A stretch of 64,000 nucleotides of DNA from CAYNRG01 sp047973125 (GCA_047973125.1 JBKEBK010000024.1:124001-188000), one strand, 5' to 3'; counted from the stretch's first letter, positions 1 to 9,722 are shown. A program made the numbers and translations. The notes: generated by a model not told the origin, from the sequence alone.

Positions 1-1548
1 TGTAATAACATCTAACACATGATATAAACCTAAAACATAACGGTGTTGTAGTTCACCTTTTTGATCATTTTCAAGTAAAGCCGAACTCATTTCCGTTAGT
101 GGGCGATTCATATCCCATTTGATATAATTGATATTATTATCATTTAATAAACTAGACATAAAAGAAATAATATAATCTTGAACATCTTTTCTTGATAAAT
201 CTAATACCAACTGTTTCCTTGCCTGCGTTTTTTTTCTATTTTTAATATGTATACACCAATCAGGATGACTTTTATATAAATCACTATTCATTGAAATCAT
301 TTCTGGCTCAACCCATAATCCAAATCCTAAACCAAGATCATTAATTTTTTTACTCAATACATCTAGACCCTCTGGTATTTTTTTTAAATCTGTATACCAA
401 TCACCAAGTGAGCAATCATCATTATCCCTATTACCAAACCAACCATCATCTAAAACAAATTGTTCAATTCCTAACTCTTTTGCATCTTTTGCGATATCTT
501 GTAATTTATCAGAAGTAAAGTTAAAATATGTAGCTTCCCAGTTATTTATTACAATTGGTCTTTCAATATCTTTAAATTTTGATCTTACTAAATTGTCTCG
601 ATAAAAATCATGAAATGTACTTGAAAGTTCTGTTAGACCATTTGCACTATAAACCATTACACACTCTGGAGATTGAAAATAATTGTGAGGATTTAATTTC
701 CATCTAAATTGAAAATCATTAATACCCATCATTACCCTTGTGGTATCAAACTGATCTACTTCAACCAAAGCCTTAAAGCTTCCACTATACACTAAACTAA
801 AACCATAGACCTCACCAAAATCTTCACAACAATTTTTGCTTGCTAAAGCAATAAAGGGGTTGTGTTGATGAGAGCTAACACCACGTTTACTCTCAATTGA
901 TATAGTTCCATTAAGTAATGGCTTTCTCTCTATATGTCTCTCTTTTCCCCAAGCACCATATAAGTGAATTAGATCATAATCACTAGATGAAAAATCAATA
1001 CTCATACTACTCACTTTATCAAGCATAATTGCATCATCAGAATTATTTTTAAATAAAGCATTTCTAGAAATGATATTAAAATTACTAAATATTGTATAAG
1101 ATAGTACAACTTGAACATTTGATATACTATCCTCTAGTGTAATCTCTAAGGTTTTAGCATCTTCATCTTTACAATGAGTGCTTGGTAAAATCTTTAAATT
1201 CTTTTTACCTTCAAACACTTCATGTTTAAGATACCTAAAATCAAAAACATGATCACAATTTTTATCTTTTGCACTGTATGCTGGTTCTCTAAAATCTGAT
1301 GTACCAAAGCCTGGGTACTCTTGTGGTAAGTGATCAAGAGAAAAATCTAATTCATCTGGATATGGTGTAGGCGAAAAAGCCACCCTTTCTCTTAATTCTA
1401 ATTCAAATTCATCATCTATCATCTCAATCCTTTTTCCAAAGTATAGATGAGCTAGATAACCATCTTTAACAATACTCAAAACATAACTAATTTGTGAATT
1501 GTATAAATGAAATATTCTTCTTTTTTCATTATATTTTACATCAAACAT
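1..1548 (-). CDS. Alpha-galactosidase, GH36 (3' end beyond window)
   Basis: Hydrolyses terminal alpha-galactosides such as melibiose or raffinose, probably in the cytoplasm since no signal peptide is seen. I translated 516 codons from the ATG at 1546-1548; the C-terminus lies left of the window. The N-terminal beta-sandwich region is followed by the family motif WFGNRDND...LGDW and by YIKWDMNRP, whose Asp is the GH36 nucleophile. The start lies 4 bases after the TetR stop, with a purine-rich AAAGAGAT as a modest ribosome site. It is the last visible gene of the operon that begins with the GH1 gene near 4920. The family call is firm; the exact substrate is inferred. Confidence 0.93.
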   Translation of the reverse strand, partial: MFDVKYNEKRRIFHLYNSQISYVLSIVKDGYLAHLYFGKRIEMIDDEFELELRERVAFSPTPYPDELDFSLDHLPQEYPGFGTSDFREPAYSAKDKNCDHVFDFRYLKHEVFEGKKNLKILPSTHCKDEDAKTLEITLEDSISNVQVVLSYTIFSNFNIISRNALFKNNSDDAIMLDKVSSMSIDFSSSDYDLIHLYGAWGKERHIERKPLLNGTISIESKRGVSSHQHNPFIALASKNCCEDFGEVYGFSLVYSGSFKALVEVDQFDTTRVMMGINDFQFRWKLNPHNYFQSPECVMVYSANGLTELSSTFHDFYRDNLVRSKFKDIERPIVINNWEATYFNFTSDKLQDIAKDAKELGIEQFVLDDGWFGNRDNDDCSLGDWYTDLKKIPEGLDVLSKKINDLGLGFGLWVEPEMISMNSDLYKSHPDWCIHIKNRKKTQARKQLVLDLSRKDVQDYIISFMSSLLNDNNINYIKWDMNRPLTEMSSALLENDQKGELQHRYVLGLYHVLDVIT

Positions 1549-1552
1549 ATTC

Positions 1553-2179
1553 TTATCTCTTTCTTAATGCACTAATATACACATTGATAAGACAACAAAT
1601 TAAATCCTCCGAGTCAACATTTGCTTCCTCAGAAAGCCTTGTTCCACGAACTGATATTGCCTGTGCAAAGGTCCAAAGAGCATTTGTTAATGTAGCAACT
1701 AAAACTTCTTGTTTATCATGAATTTCTATTGATGAATCAGCTATTCCCTCTTTAATCAGTTTTTCAATTAAAACATCTGATTGTAAAAATAACTTTTGAA
1801 GCTCCAATTTAATACTTTCTTGCGGTTCACTAGAAAAATTATCTTTAAAATAATGATCATACTCTGACATAAATCTCATCATATCAAGATGATTTTTCAT
1901 ATAGTTTTTCAGCTGGATAAAATGTTGTTCAATTTTTTCTAAACCATTACCAACTAAGTTATCAAATATTCTATGTTGTTGTTCATTCCAAGTTTTCATC
2001 AAAGTTAGCATTATTTCATAAGCAATATCTTCCTTAGAACTAAAGTATCTATAGATTGTTCTTCTAGATATTCCAACAGCATCAGCAATATCTTTAATCG
2101 TCGTTTTTGAAATACCCTGTGCACAAAAAATATCTAGAGATTCTTCTAATATTTTATTATTTGTTATACTTCTAGCCAT
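1553..2179 (-). CDS. TetR/AcrR-family transcriptional regulator
   Basis: A 208-residue TetR-type repressor. The N-terminal helix-turn-helix is clear (TIKDIADAVGISRRTIYRYF, about residues 26-45). The C-terminal ligand domain is variable and gives no ligand. The gene overlaps the GPH symporter by 8 bases and is followed directly by the alpha-galactosidase, so it is part of the operon it probably controls. A likely operator is the inverted repeat in the operon promoter at 4954-4970. Sugar operons of this kind more often carry LacI, AraC or GntR regulators. Its role in this operon is inference from position. Confidence 0.88.
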   Translation of the reverse strand: MARSITNNKILEESLDIFCAQGISKTTIKDIADAVGISRRTIYRYFSSKEDIAYEIMLTLMKTWNEQQHRIFDNLVGNGLEKIEQHFIQLKNYMKNHLDMMRFMSEYDHYFKDNFSSEPQESIKLELQKLFLQSDVLIEKLIKEGIADSSIEIHDKQEVLVATLTNALWTFAQAISVRGTRLSEEANVDSEDLICCLINVYISALRKR

Positions 2180-3602
2180 TATTATTCCTCATCTCTAATT
2201 TATTTAGTATTTCTTTATGTTTGTCCTCATCAAGGATATAATATTTTTTCAAAACAACAGTAGCACCGACTAAGCAAAGCATTGGAATTAAAGCCATACC
2301 TAATCTAAGAGATAACAACATACTCGGTGTTGCTTGTGCAATTATTTCATTTGCTGCAGTAGTAATGTTTGCGACTGTGCCAGCCTCTTTTGCTATTTCT
2401 AGATCAGCAATTTTATTAGAAAATGAATACACCCCAGAAAAAACTAAAACTAAAGAGAAAAAAGCTTGTTGAAACGCTGCACCAAGTTTAGTCATGAAAG
2501 GTCTAATAGAGAAAATTATACTCTCATTTCTTTTTCCTGTTTTTAATTCATTATATTCGATAGTATTTACACACATTACTACAACAATTACAAAGAATAA
2601 ACTCTGTCCAAAGAAAACCATAAATACTGAGCTATACAATATACCTTCATTCATTGGAAGCACATAACCTAATGATAGAAATATCAAATAACCAATAGTT
2701 GATATAATAGTTCCAAAAACAAGCAACTTCATTCTTTTATATTTTTTACTTAATGTTGGAAATAAAAATAATGCAAATAATGTACCAATACCAAAAACAA
2801 CTGTAAATATTGTCAATTGTATACCACCATATCCAAATTCAAAATAAAAGAAATTAAGAGCCAATGCAACAAAGAGTTCTCCAGAGATTGTATGTAATAA
2901 AATTGCAATAGCAACTACAATTAATTGTTTATTATTTTTAAATATTTTAAGCATCTCAAAGTAATTTATTTTCTTATCATCTTTATTTTCATATACCTGC
3001 TCTTCTACACCAAAATAAGTAATTAATGTAAAGACTAAAAATATAAATGAGATTACTACACCAACAACTCTATACATTAATATAGCATTTCCTGTAACAA
3101 GTATCGGTATTAAGCCCCCTGCTAGAAATTGTCCAATATTTGCAAAAAGTGTAACTAAATTTGTAAGATTATTTCTTTCTTCATTATTCTTTGATAAATT
3201 TGGTAATAGCGACCAATATGAAATGTCATTAATAGTAAATGTCATCCCCCATAATATATATGCAATACCAAAGAATATTACAAAATTCCACCCATCTGGG
3301 CGATAGGTGAATAAAAGTAATGTAACAACAAAATTGGAAATACCACCAAATAAAATCCAAGGACGAAATTTTCCAGATTTAAAACGAGAGTTTTCAATTA
3401 TTATCCCCATCATTGGATCATTTATAGCATCCCAAACCCTTGATAATATCATTATAATTGATATTACAGAAAATTGAGCTACTGTTAAATCCATTGTATA
3501 TTGAACGTACGCTAAAATAAACATCGAAACCAAGACAAACATCATGTCTCGTCCAATTCCTCCAACACTGTACGTCCATTTAGTTCTATTACTAATCTTC
3601 AT
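2172..3602 (-). CDS. GPH-family glycoside/cation symporter
   Basis: A 476-residue membrane transporter of the glycoside-pentoside-hexuronide:cation symporter family (MelB/XynB-like), with about 12 hydrophobic segments. The family signature is visible near residues 45-85: the RVWDAINDPMMG stretch, then FRPWILFG. It should import an unphosphorylated glycoside with Na+ or H+. The start overlaps the GH1 gene by 11 bases and has a GGGGG ribosome site 6 bases upstream. There is no C-terminal IIA-like domain as in LacS. Flanking GH1 and GH36 enzymes suggest galactosides or beta-glucosides as substrates. Confidence 0.92.
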   Translation of the reverse strand: MKISNRTKWTYSVGGIGRDMMFVLVSMFILAYVQYTMDLTVAQFSVISIIMILSRVWDAINDPMMGIIIENSRFKSGKFRPWILFGGISNFVVTLLLFTYRPDGWNFVIFFGIAYILWGMTFTINDISYWSLLPNLSKNNEERNNLTNLVTLFANIGQFLAGGLIPILVTGNAILMYRVVGVVISFIFLVFTLITYFGVEEQVYENKDDKKINYFEMLKIFKNNKQLIVVAIAILLHTISGELFVALALNFFYFEFGYGGIQLTIFTVVFGIGTLFALFLFPTLSKKYKRMKLLVFGTIISTIGYLIFLSLGYVLPMNEGILYSSVFMVFFGQSLFFVIVVVMCVNTIEYNELKTGKRNESIIFSIRPFMTKLGAAFQQAFFSLVLVFSGVYSFSNKIADLEIAKEAGTVANITTAANEIIAQATPSMLLSLRLGMALIPMLCLVGATVVLKKYYILDEDKHKEILNKLEMRNNNG

Positions 3603-4920
3603 TATTAGCCCCCTTATTTATATATTTTTCTATCATTTCTGTTGTTATTTCTTTATTTTTAATTATTTCCCCATAGAATAAGCCACTATCACGGATTGTT
3701 CTTTTTAAGGTGTCATAGTCAACCTTAACTAGACCAAATCTTGGAAAATACCCATCATTCCACTCAAGATTATCAAGTAAAGACCAGTGATAGTACCTTT
3801 GAACATCTATCCCTTCTTCAATTAATTTACAAATCTGAACAAGATGAGAATAGATAAATTTACTCCTTTTTTTATCATCCTTATCGGGTATGCCATTTTC
3901 TGTTATGTAAATAGGCAATTTATATTTTTCATATGTTTTCTTCACAACTTTATATATTCCTTCAGGATAAATCTCCCAGCCCAAATCATTAACATCTTCT
4001 TCACTTAAACTCTGTTCAAATTTTATTTCACCAAAAAATGTAGCCGGATTATTACTAGGAAACACAATATGTCTTGAATAGTAATTTATCCCGATAAAAT
4101 CACAATATTTTCCTTTTTTAAATAAATTAATGCCAAAAAATGGCGGTAACTTTCCACTTATCATACCCTCTAAAAACATTGTATGAAATGAATAGTTCAT
4201 AAACTTCTTACTTAAATTAACTTTCCAATTATCTAAATCAGAATCAAACTGTACCAAATGGATAGCAATACCAACTTTTGTATCATTAAATCCTAGTTTT
4301 TTTCTAACATCATGAATAATGCCATAACATTTTAAATGAGCAACAATCATGTTTTTTGCTGCCTTAAAATATGAGAAAGAATCATTTTTAAATCCAGGAG
4401 GATACTTACCATCCATAAAAGAATCATTAACAAAAACATTAGGTTCATTAATTGTGCAATACTCATTTACTAGATCTTTAAGTTCAAAAACAATCTTTTT
4501 AACAAATTTAGAAAACAATAAAACAGATTCATTGCTTGTCCACTGTCCTAACTCTTCAAACCATTGTGGATGAGAAAAATGATGTAAGGTTACTAAAACT
4601 TTTATTCCCTTACTTTTTAACAATTTGATTTCATTTTTATAATGTTCTATTCCTTCAGTTGAATATACTCCTCTTTCAGGCTCAATTCTACTCCACTCAA
4701 TACTCATGCGGTATATTTCATGATTCAATTGCTGCATAATATCAATATCTTCTACATATCTGTTATAATGATCTGCAGCAACAATTGAACTACCATTCCC
4801 AGCAATCTTACCATTTGAAGACCAAGTGTACCAATTACTATTTTTATCTCCTCCTTCAATTTGAGTAGCAGCTGTTGCGCTACCCATTAACAATTTTTTT
4901 GGTATTAATAACGATTTCAT
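3592..4920 (-). CDS. Glycoside hydrolase family 1 (beta-glucosidase/beta-galactosidase type)
   Basis: A 442-residue GH1 enzyme. The acid/base motif is TINEPN near residue 160 and the nucleophile motif is ITENG near residue 341; the N-terminal ATAATQIEGG stretch is also typical of GH1. The reading frame stays open for 28 codons further upstream, but the ATG at 4918-4920 has a GGAGG 6 bases before it and lies downstream of the promoter, so it is the start. The GPH partner brings in unphosphorylated sugar, which favours a beta-glycosidase over a 6-phospho-beta-glycosidase. First gene of the four-gene operon. Confidence 0.92.
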   Translation of the reverse strand: MKSLLIPKKLLMGSATAATQIEGGDKNSNWYTWSSNGKIAGNGSSIVAADHYNRYVEDIDIMQQLNHEIYRMSIEWSRIEPERGVYSTEGIEHYKNEIKLLKSKGIKVLVTLHHFSHPQWFEELGQWTSNESVLLFSKFVKKIVFELKDLVNEYCTINEPNVFVNDSFMDGKYPPGFKNDSFSYFKAAKNMIVAHLKCYGIIHDVRKKLGFNDTKVGIAIHLVQFDSDLDNWKVNLSKKFMNYSFHTMFLEGMISGKLPPFFGINLFKKGKYCDFIGINYYSRHIVFPSNNPATFFGEIKFEQSLSEEDVNDLGWEIYPEGIYKVVKKTYEKYKLPIYITENGIPDKDDKKRSKFIYSHLVQICKLIEEGIDVQRYYHWSLLDNLEWNDGYFPRFGLVKVDYDTLKRTIRDSGLFYGEIIKNKEITTEMIEKYINKGANNED

Positions 4921-4942
4921 ATATATCCTCCATCTTATCTGA

Positions 4943-4971
4943 ATAGTAACATATGTCACACGATGTGTCAA
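4943..4971 (-). promoter_or_regulatory. Promoter and candidate TetR operator of the glycoside operon
   Basis: On the minus strand there is TTGACA (4966-4971), a 17-base spacer and TACTAT (4943-4948). An inverted repeat, TGTCACA-cga-TGTGTCA (4954-4970, 6 of 7 positions symmetric), fills the -35 end and the spacer. A repressor bound there would block RNA polymerase. The operon's own TetR protein is the obvious candidate. Confidence 0.75.
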
Positions 4972-5060
4972 TATGCAATCGTTTACATTTTTTAATACCC
5001 TCACTACATAACCAATTCAAACCACATAAAAATATATTCACATATAATATAATTTATGAA

Positions 5061-5089
5061 ATAAAAAAAACATATCAAATTTTGATATG
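5061..5089 (-). terminator. Rho-independent terminator of recA
   Basis: The hairpin CATATCAAA/TTTGATATG (5071-5089) lies 5 bases past the recA stop. On the minus strand it is followed by a run of eight T. Confidence 0.88.
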
Positions 5090-5094
5090 CTTAT

Positions 5095-6099
5095 TTATTC
5101 ATTTACAGAAAACAACTTCTTTTTTAACTGCTCTGTAATATGTTTATCAATCTCTGGATTTGCTATTAAGAACGCCCTTACAGCCTCTCTTCCCTGACCG
5201 ATTTTTTCACCATCATAACTAAACCAAGCACCACTTTTTTGAATGATGTCATAATCAGAACCCAAATTAATTACCTCCGATAAATGAGATATTCCCTCAC
5301 CATATCTAATTTCTATTTGAGTTGTCTTAAATGGTGGAGCAACTTTATTTTTAACGATTTTGATGTTTACTTTATTACCAATTATATCTGTACCATTTTT
5401 AATTTGTTCACTTCTTCTTACCTCAACCCTTACAGAAGAATAAAACTTCAGCGCTCTTCCACCAGGTGTTGTTTCGGGATTTCCAAACATTACTCCAACC
5501 TTTTCTCTAATTTGATTTATAAAGATTGCAGTACAGTTTGATTTATTGATTGCACCAGATAGCTTTCTCATAGCCTTTGACATTAAACGAGCTTGAAGAC
5601 CAACTTGTGCATCACCCATTTCTCCATCTAACTCCATTTGTGGTACAAGTGCTGCAACAGAGTCAACAACAATTAAATCTATTGAGTTTGATCTAATTAA
5701 TATTTCTGTTATTTCTAAAGCCTGTTCACCAGAATCAGGTTGCGATAATATTAAATTATCAACATCCACCCCAAGTGCTTTTGCATACTGTGGATCAATT
5801 GCATTTTCCGCATCAATAAAAGCAGCTTTACCACCATTTTTTTGACACTCTGCAATTGCATGCAATGCAAGTGTTGTCTTTCCAGATGACTCATGTCCAT
5901 AAATTTCAATTATTCTTCCTTTAGGATAACCACCAATTCCTAAGGCATAATCAATTGAAATTGATCCAGATCCAATCGCATCTATATCAACATTAGCACG
6001 ATCACCTAACTTCATGATACTACCTTTACCATACTGCTTTTCAATAAGCTTTACTGCTTCTTCTAAAGAGCCAATTTTAAATTTTTCCTTTTCAGCCAT
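5095..6099 (-). CDS. recA: Recombinase RecA
   Basis: The 334-residue DNA strand-exchange and SOS co-protease filament protein. The Walker A motif is GHESSGKT (68-75), followed by VVDSVAAL (Walker B) and the FINQIREKVGVMFGNPETTPGG loop region. The C-terminus is short, with few acidic residues. One oddity is DAENAIDP at 96-103, where most RecA proteins have DAEHALDP. It follows pgsA by 43 bases as in many Bacillota, but without the cinA gene that often sits between them. No SOS box was recognised immediately upstream. Confidence 0.98.
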   Translation of the reverse strand: MAEKEKFKIGSLEEAVKLIEKQYGKGSIMKLGDRANVDIDAIGSGSISIDYALGIGGYPKGRIIEIYGHESSGKTTLALHAIAECQKNGGKAAFIDAENAIDPQYAKALGVDVDNLILSQPDSGEQALEITEILIRSNSIDLIVVDSVAALVPQMELDGEMGDAQVGLQARLMSKAMRKLSGAINKSNCTAIFINQIREKVGVMFGNPETTPGGRALKFYSSVRVEVRRSEQIKNGTDIIGNKVNIKIVKNKVAPPFKTTQIEIRYGEGISHLSEVINLGSDYDIIQKSGAWFSYDGEKIGQGREAVRAFLIANPEIDKHITEQLKKKLFSVNE

Positions 6100-6142
6100 T
6101 ATTTTTTCCTCCTAATTATGTTTATAGATATTTATAAAAATC

Positions 6143-6754
6143 CTATTTACTTTCAAAAATATATTCTTTAAGTTGATTAAAATAAGCTAAACCACTAGCA
6201 AGAGAAATTAATGCTGCAAACCAAAGCATGAAATCTGAAACAGGTAAGCGATAAAATTCAAATGGAAGATTGTTCAATAAAATTAATACTATTGTAACCA
6301 TTTGAATTGCTGTCTTTACTTTCCCTAAATAACCTGCAGCCACTACAACTCCATTTTGAGCAGCTAGCATTCTACAACCATCAACAACGGTATCTCTCAT
6401 AATCATAAGAGCAACTGGAACAACAGGAATAATTCCATCTGCAACAAATAAAACAAACATTGTAGAAACTAACAACTTATCTGCAATCGGATCGGCAAAT
6501 TTTCCAAAAGTTGTTACAAGATTATTTTTCCTTGCAATTGCTCCATCTAAGTAATCTGTAAATGCTGCTAGTAAGAAAACACCTAAACAAACAAGGTTTT
6601 TTATTGAAAGTGATACATTAATAGCTGCATCAGATAAACTTAGTTGAAAATCTGGAACATTGATCCCAACTTGTGCATAAGGAAATAGCCATATAAGCAT
6701 CATAAATGGTATCATTAATATTCTAATTACGGTTAATCTATTTGGTAAATTCAT
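6143..6754 (-). CDS. pgsA: CDP-diacylglycerol--glycerol-3-phosphate 3-phosphatidyltransferase
   Basis: A 203-residue integral membrane enzyme that makes phosphatidylglycerophosphate, the first committed step to phosphatidylglycerol. The CDP-alcohol phosphotransferase motif DG-x2-AR-x8-G-x3-D-x3-D is complete (TDYLDGAIAR, then FGKFADPIAD). About five hydrophobic segments are present. An insertion around residues 28-50 (VPDFQLSLSDAAINVS) lengthens the first periplasmic loop. It lies upstream of recA in the same direction and has its own promoter. Confidence 0.95.
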   Translation of the reverse strand: MNLPNRLTVIRILMIPFMMLIWLFPYAQVGINVPDFQLSLSDAAINVSLSIKNLVCLGVFLLAAFTDYLDGAIARKNNLVTTFGKFADPIADKLLVSTMFVLFVADGIIPVVPVALMIMRDTVVDGCRMLAAQNGVVVAAGYLGKVKTAIQMVTIVLILLNNLPFEFYRLPVSDFMLWFAALISLASGLAYFNQLKEYIFESK

Positions 6755-6786
6755 GTTAAAAAATCTCCTTTAATTTAACTATAGCT

Positions 6787-6815
6787 ATTATAACAATTAT
6801 AAAGTGAAAAGTAAA
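6787..6815 (-). promoter_or_regulatory. Promoter of pgsA-recA
   Basis: Minus-strand TTTACT (6810-6815), a 17-base spacer ending in TGT, and TATAAT (6787-6792). This is a good sigma-A match with an extended -10. Confidence 0.65.
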
Positions 6816-6880
6816 ACTTTTAAGACTTAAGAGAATAGCTTTAAAAATTAAAAATTATAGTAAAGTATTCATAATTTCTT

Positions 6881-7402
6881 CTAATCATAAACATTATTTC
6901 CATTAGCATCAATTGCTATTGTTACTGGAAAATCTTTAACCTCTAATTTACGAATTGCTTCACTTCCAAGATCTTCAAATGCTATAATTTCACTTTTAAT
7001 AATACATTTGCTAAGTAGTGCACCAAGACCACCAATTGCAACAGCGTAACAACTCTGATTTTTTTTAATATTATCCACCACTTTTTCACTTCGGTACCCT
7101 TTTCCAATTGTCATCAATAATCCCATATCATATAAAATTAAAGTGTAATCATCCATCCTTGATGATGTAGTCGGACCAGCACTTCCAATGATTTCACCTT
7201 TTTTAGCAGGAGTGGGACCAACATAATAAATTATTTGATCTTTAACATCAAAAGGTAGCGGCTCATTCCTCGATATCATTTCAATCATTCTCTTATGTGC
7301 AGCATCTCTTGCTGTATATATCGTTCCTGTAATTGTAATTTGTTCATTATATTTTAAATTTTTTATCTTTTCTTTTGTAAATGGCGCCACTAAATTTCTC
7401 AT
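6881..7402 (-). CDS. fumB: Fumarate hydratase class I, beta subunit
   Basis: The 173-residue beta (C-terminal) part of the two-subunit iron-sulphur fumarase/tartrate dehydratase family. It carries the ARDAAHKR motif and the GPTTSSRMDDYT active-site stretch near residue 85. The frame is open 12 codons further upstream, but the ATG at 7400-7402 has AAGGAG 8 bases before it and overlaps the alpha-subunit stop as TAATG, so this start is preferred. L(+)-tartrate dehydratase is the alternative; the malic enzyme and aspartase neighbours favour fumarase. Confidence 0.9.
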   Translation of the reverse strand: MRNLVAPFTKEKIKNLKYNEQITITGTIYTARDAAHKRMIEMISRNEPLPFDVKDQIIYYVGPTPAKKGEIIGSAGPTTSSRMDDYTLILYDMGLLMTIGKGYRSEKVVDNIKKNQSCYAVAIGGLGALLSKCIIKSEIIAFEDLGSEAIRKLEVKDFPVTIAIDANGNNVYD

Positions 7403-8250
7403 TATAATATCTCCTTGGCATGCCTTGTAATATGACATGATATATTTACAGCAACTGGAAGTCCTGCAATATGGGTTGGGAAATATTCAATATTAACACC
7501 AAATGCACTTGTATCCCCTTTTAAACCCTGTGGACCAATATTAAGATTATTTATTTCTTTTATGAGAGTTTCTTCTAATTCACTATATTTAAAATCCTTA
7601 TTTTTTTCATTAATTTTTCTTAAAGTTGCCTTTTTCGATAGTACAGCAGCATAGTCAAAGGTACCACCAATACCAACTCCAACAACGTATGGAGGACAAG
7701 CATTTGGTCCAGCTTTTTTAACTGCATCCAAAACAAAATCTTTTATTCCCTCAACTCCCTGTGAAGGTTTCAACATCTTTATTTGAGACATATTTTCAGA
7801 ACCAAATCCTTTTGTTGAAATTTCTATGATAACATCCTCACCAGGAATGACTTTAGTATAAATAACACATGGAGTATTATCATTTGAGTTTATTCTATCA
7901 AATACAGGATCTAAAACAATTGACTTGCGTAGATATCCACTTTTATAACCCTCACAGACACCCTTGTTTATCGCATCTTCAAAATCGCCACCTACAAAGT
8001 GAACTTCTTGACCTATACTAATAAACACTACAACCATCCCAGTATCTTGACATATTGGTATCTGTTTTTCTTCAGCATATTCTGCATTATCAAGAAGTAA
8101 TTTTAAAGTGTTTTTAGCAGCTGTATTTTTTTCATTATTGTAGCTATCTTTTAGTTTATCAAAAACATCATCAGGATACTTAAAATTAATCTCTTTCACT
8201 AATTTTGAAACTGTTTTTGTCAGTATTGATACATCAAATTCTCTCATCAT
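7402..8250 (-). CDS. fumA: Fumarate hydratase class I, alpha subunit
   Basis: The 282-residue alpha subunit, which binds a 4Fe-4S cluster and forms the active site with the beta subunit encoded next. The expected cysteines are present in PICQDTG (about residue 67), ACPPYVVGVGIGG (about residue 185) and VNISCHIT near the end. It interconverts fumarate and malate. It lies between aspartase, which makes fumarate, and the beta subunit, with a 1-base stop/start overlap. The iron-sulphur form is oxygen-sensitive, which fits an anaerobic or microaerobic cell (inference). Confidence 0.92.
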   Translation of the reverse strand: MMREFDVSILTKTVSKLVKEINFKYPDDVFDKLKDSYNNEKNTAAKNTLKLLLDNAEYAEEKQIPICQDTGMVVVFISIGQEVHFVGGDFEDAINKGVCEGYKSGYLRKSIVLDPVFDRINSNDNTPCVIYTKVIPGEDVIIEISTKGFGSENMSQIKMLKPSQGVEGIKDFVLDAVKKAGPNACPPYVVGVGIGGTFDYAAVLSKKATLRKINEKNKDFKYSELEETLIKEINNLNIGPQGLKGDTSAFGVNIEYFPTHIAGLPVAVNISCHITRHAKEIL

Positions 8251-8261
8251 TACTCTCCCAA

Positions 8262-9722
8262 TTACTCTTCGTTTTTATTGCTTTTTTTATTTGTACGATG
8301 TTTTTTTCTCATTCCAGGGATTCCAGGACGAGTCATTTCTTTAATGTTTAGTACTTCATCTAATTTAGCACTGTCCATTAGTCCACTCTCAATAATTAAC
8401 TCCTTTAACTTTCGATTTTCTTCAAGAGCTAATTTTGCATACTTTGACGCATTTGCATAACCGATGTGTGAAGCTAGCGCAGTAGCACTACCTAAGAAAA
8501 TATCAACTAAATGTTGGCAATGTTCTTTATTAGCTTTCATACCATCAATTGCATTTTCTCTTAAAGTTTGTATTCCATTAGTTAAAATTTCTATAGATTG
8601 AAATAAGTTATAAAACAAAACTGGTTCAAATACATTTAGTTCTAACTGTCCTGCCTCTGCTGCCTTTAAAATAGTAAAGTCATTTCCAAAAACTTGAAAA
8701 CAAACCTGATTTACAACTTCAGGTATAACAGGATTTACTTTCCCAGGCATAATTGATGATCCTGGTTGTTTTGAAGGTAGTGTTATTTCAGATAATCCAG
8801 CTTTTGGACCAGATGCCATAAGTCTAATGTCATTAGCCATTTTAGATAAATTTACTGCCAATGTTTTCAAAGAACTAGATGCCCAAACAAAAGGAGCAAC
8901 ATTCCTAGTTCCATCAATTAAATCTTTAGTGGAAGTAAGCTTAAAGCCAGAAATTTTATTTAAATTATTTACACAAATTCTGCGATATCTCTCATCTGCA
9001 TTTAAACCAGTTCCAACAGCTGTTGCCCCCATATTAATCGATTGCAATCCTTCAAATGATATTTTAATTCTACGAATATCACGCATAAATGATGTTGCAT
9101 AGGCATGAAATTCCTGTCCCATTCTAATAGGCACTGCATCTTGTAAATGGGTTCTACCAGGTTTTATTACATCATCAAATTCATATGCTTTACGTGAAAG
9201 ACTAGCATGCAACAAGTTAACTTCATCTAATAACTTCTTCACTAAAAATAATGCAGTCAACTTTCCTGCAGTTGGAAAAACATCATTTGTTGATTGACCA
9301 AAGTTAATATGATCATTTGGATGAATATAATCATATGTACCTAATGTTTTGTTTGCAATTTGAGCAGCCCTATTTGCAATTACCTCATTAGCATTCATAT
9401 TTGTTGATGTCCCAGCACCACCTTGTATTACATCACTTATAAAATATTCATCCCAATATCCAGCAATCACTTCATCGCATGCTTGAGTGATGTAATTCAA
9501 TCGCTCTTCATCTAAATGTCCAGTTTCAAAGTTTGCTATCGCACTTGCTTTTTTTACCATTCCCAAAGCCTTTATCATCATTGGATGAGTTTTATAACCA
9601 GTAATTGGAAAATTTTTAACCGCTCTTAAAGTTTGAATTCCATATAAAACATCCTTAGGAACAGATATCTCTCCCAATGAATCTTTTTCTATACGATAAT
9701 TTTCAATGTTATTTAAATCCAT
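8262..9722 (-). CDS. aspA: Aspartate ammonia-lyase
   Basis: A 486-residue member of the aspartase/fumarase C superfamily. The signature GSSIMPGKVNP is exact, and the substrate motifs TSTNMNANEV and GRTHLQDAVP are present. The length, the N-terminus and the Lys/Asn-rich C-terminal tail match AspA better than FumC. The enzyme splits L-aspartate into fumarate and ammonia. It lies 2 bases after the malic enzyme gene and 11 bases before fumA, so the product can pass straight to fumarase. Confidence 0.93.
   Translation of the reverse strand: MDLNNIENYRIEKDSLGEISVPKDVLYGIQTLRAVKNFPITGYKTHPMMIKALGMVKKASAIANFETGHLDEERLNYITQACDEVIAGYWDEYFISDVIQGGAGTSTNMNANEVIANRAAQIANKTLGTYDYIHPNDHINFGQSTNDVFPTAGKLTALFLVKKLLDEVNLLHASLSRKAYEFDDVIKPGRTHLQDAVPIRMGQEFHAYATSFMRDIRRIKISFEGLQSINMGATAVGTGLNADERYRRICVNNLNKISGFKLTSTKDLIDGTRNVAPFVWASSSLKTLAVNLSKMANDIRLMASGPKAGLSEITLPSKQPGSSIMPGKVNPVIPEVVNQVCFQVFGNDFTILKAAEAGQLELNVFEPVLFYNLFQSIEILTNGIQTLRENAIDGMKANKEHCQHLVDIFLGSATALASHIGYANASKYAKLALEENRKLKELIIESGLMDSAKLDEVLNIKEMTRPGIPGMRKKHRTNKKSNKNEE

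Noticed and set aside
4953..5138. A 61-codon rightward frame between GH1 and recA
   Set aside because: It spans the GH1 promoter and the recA terminator and has no ribosome site or family features.
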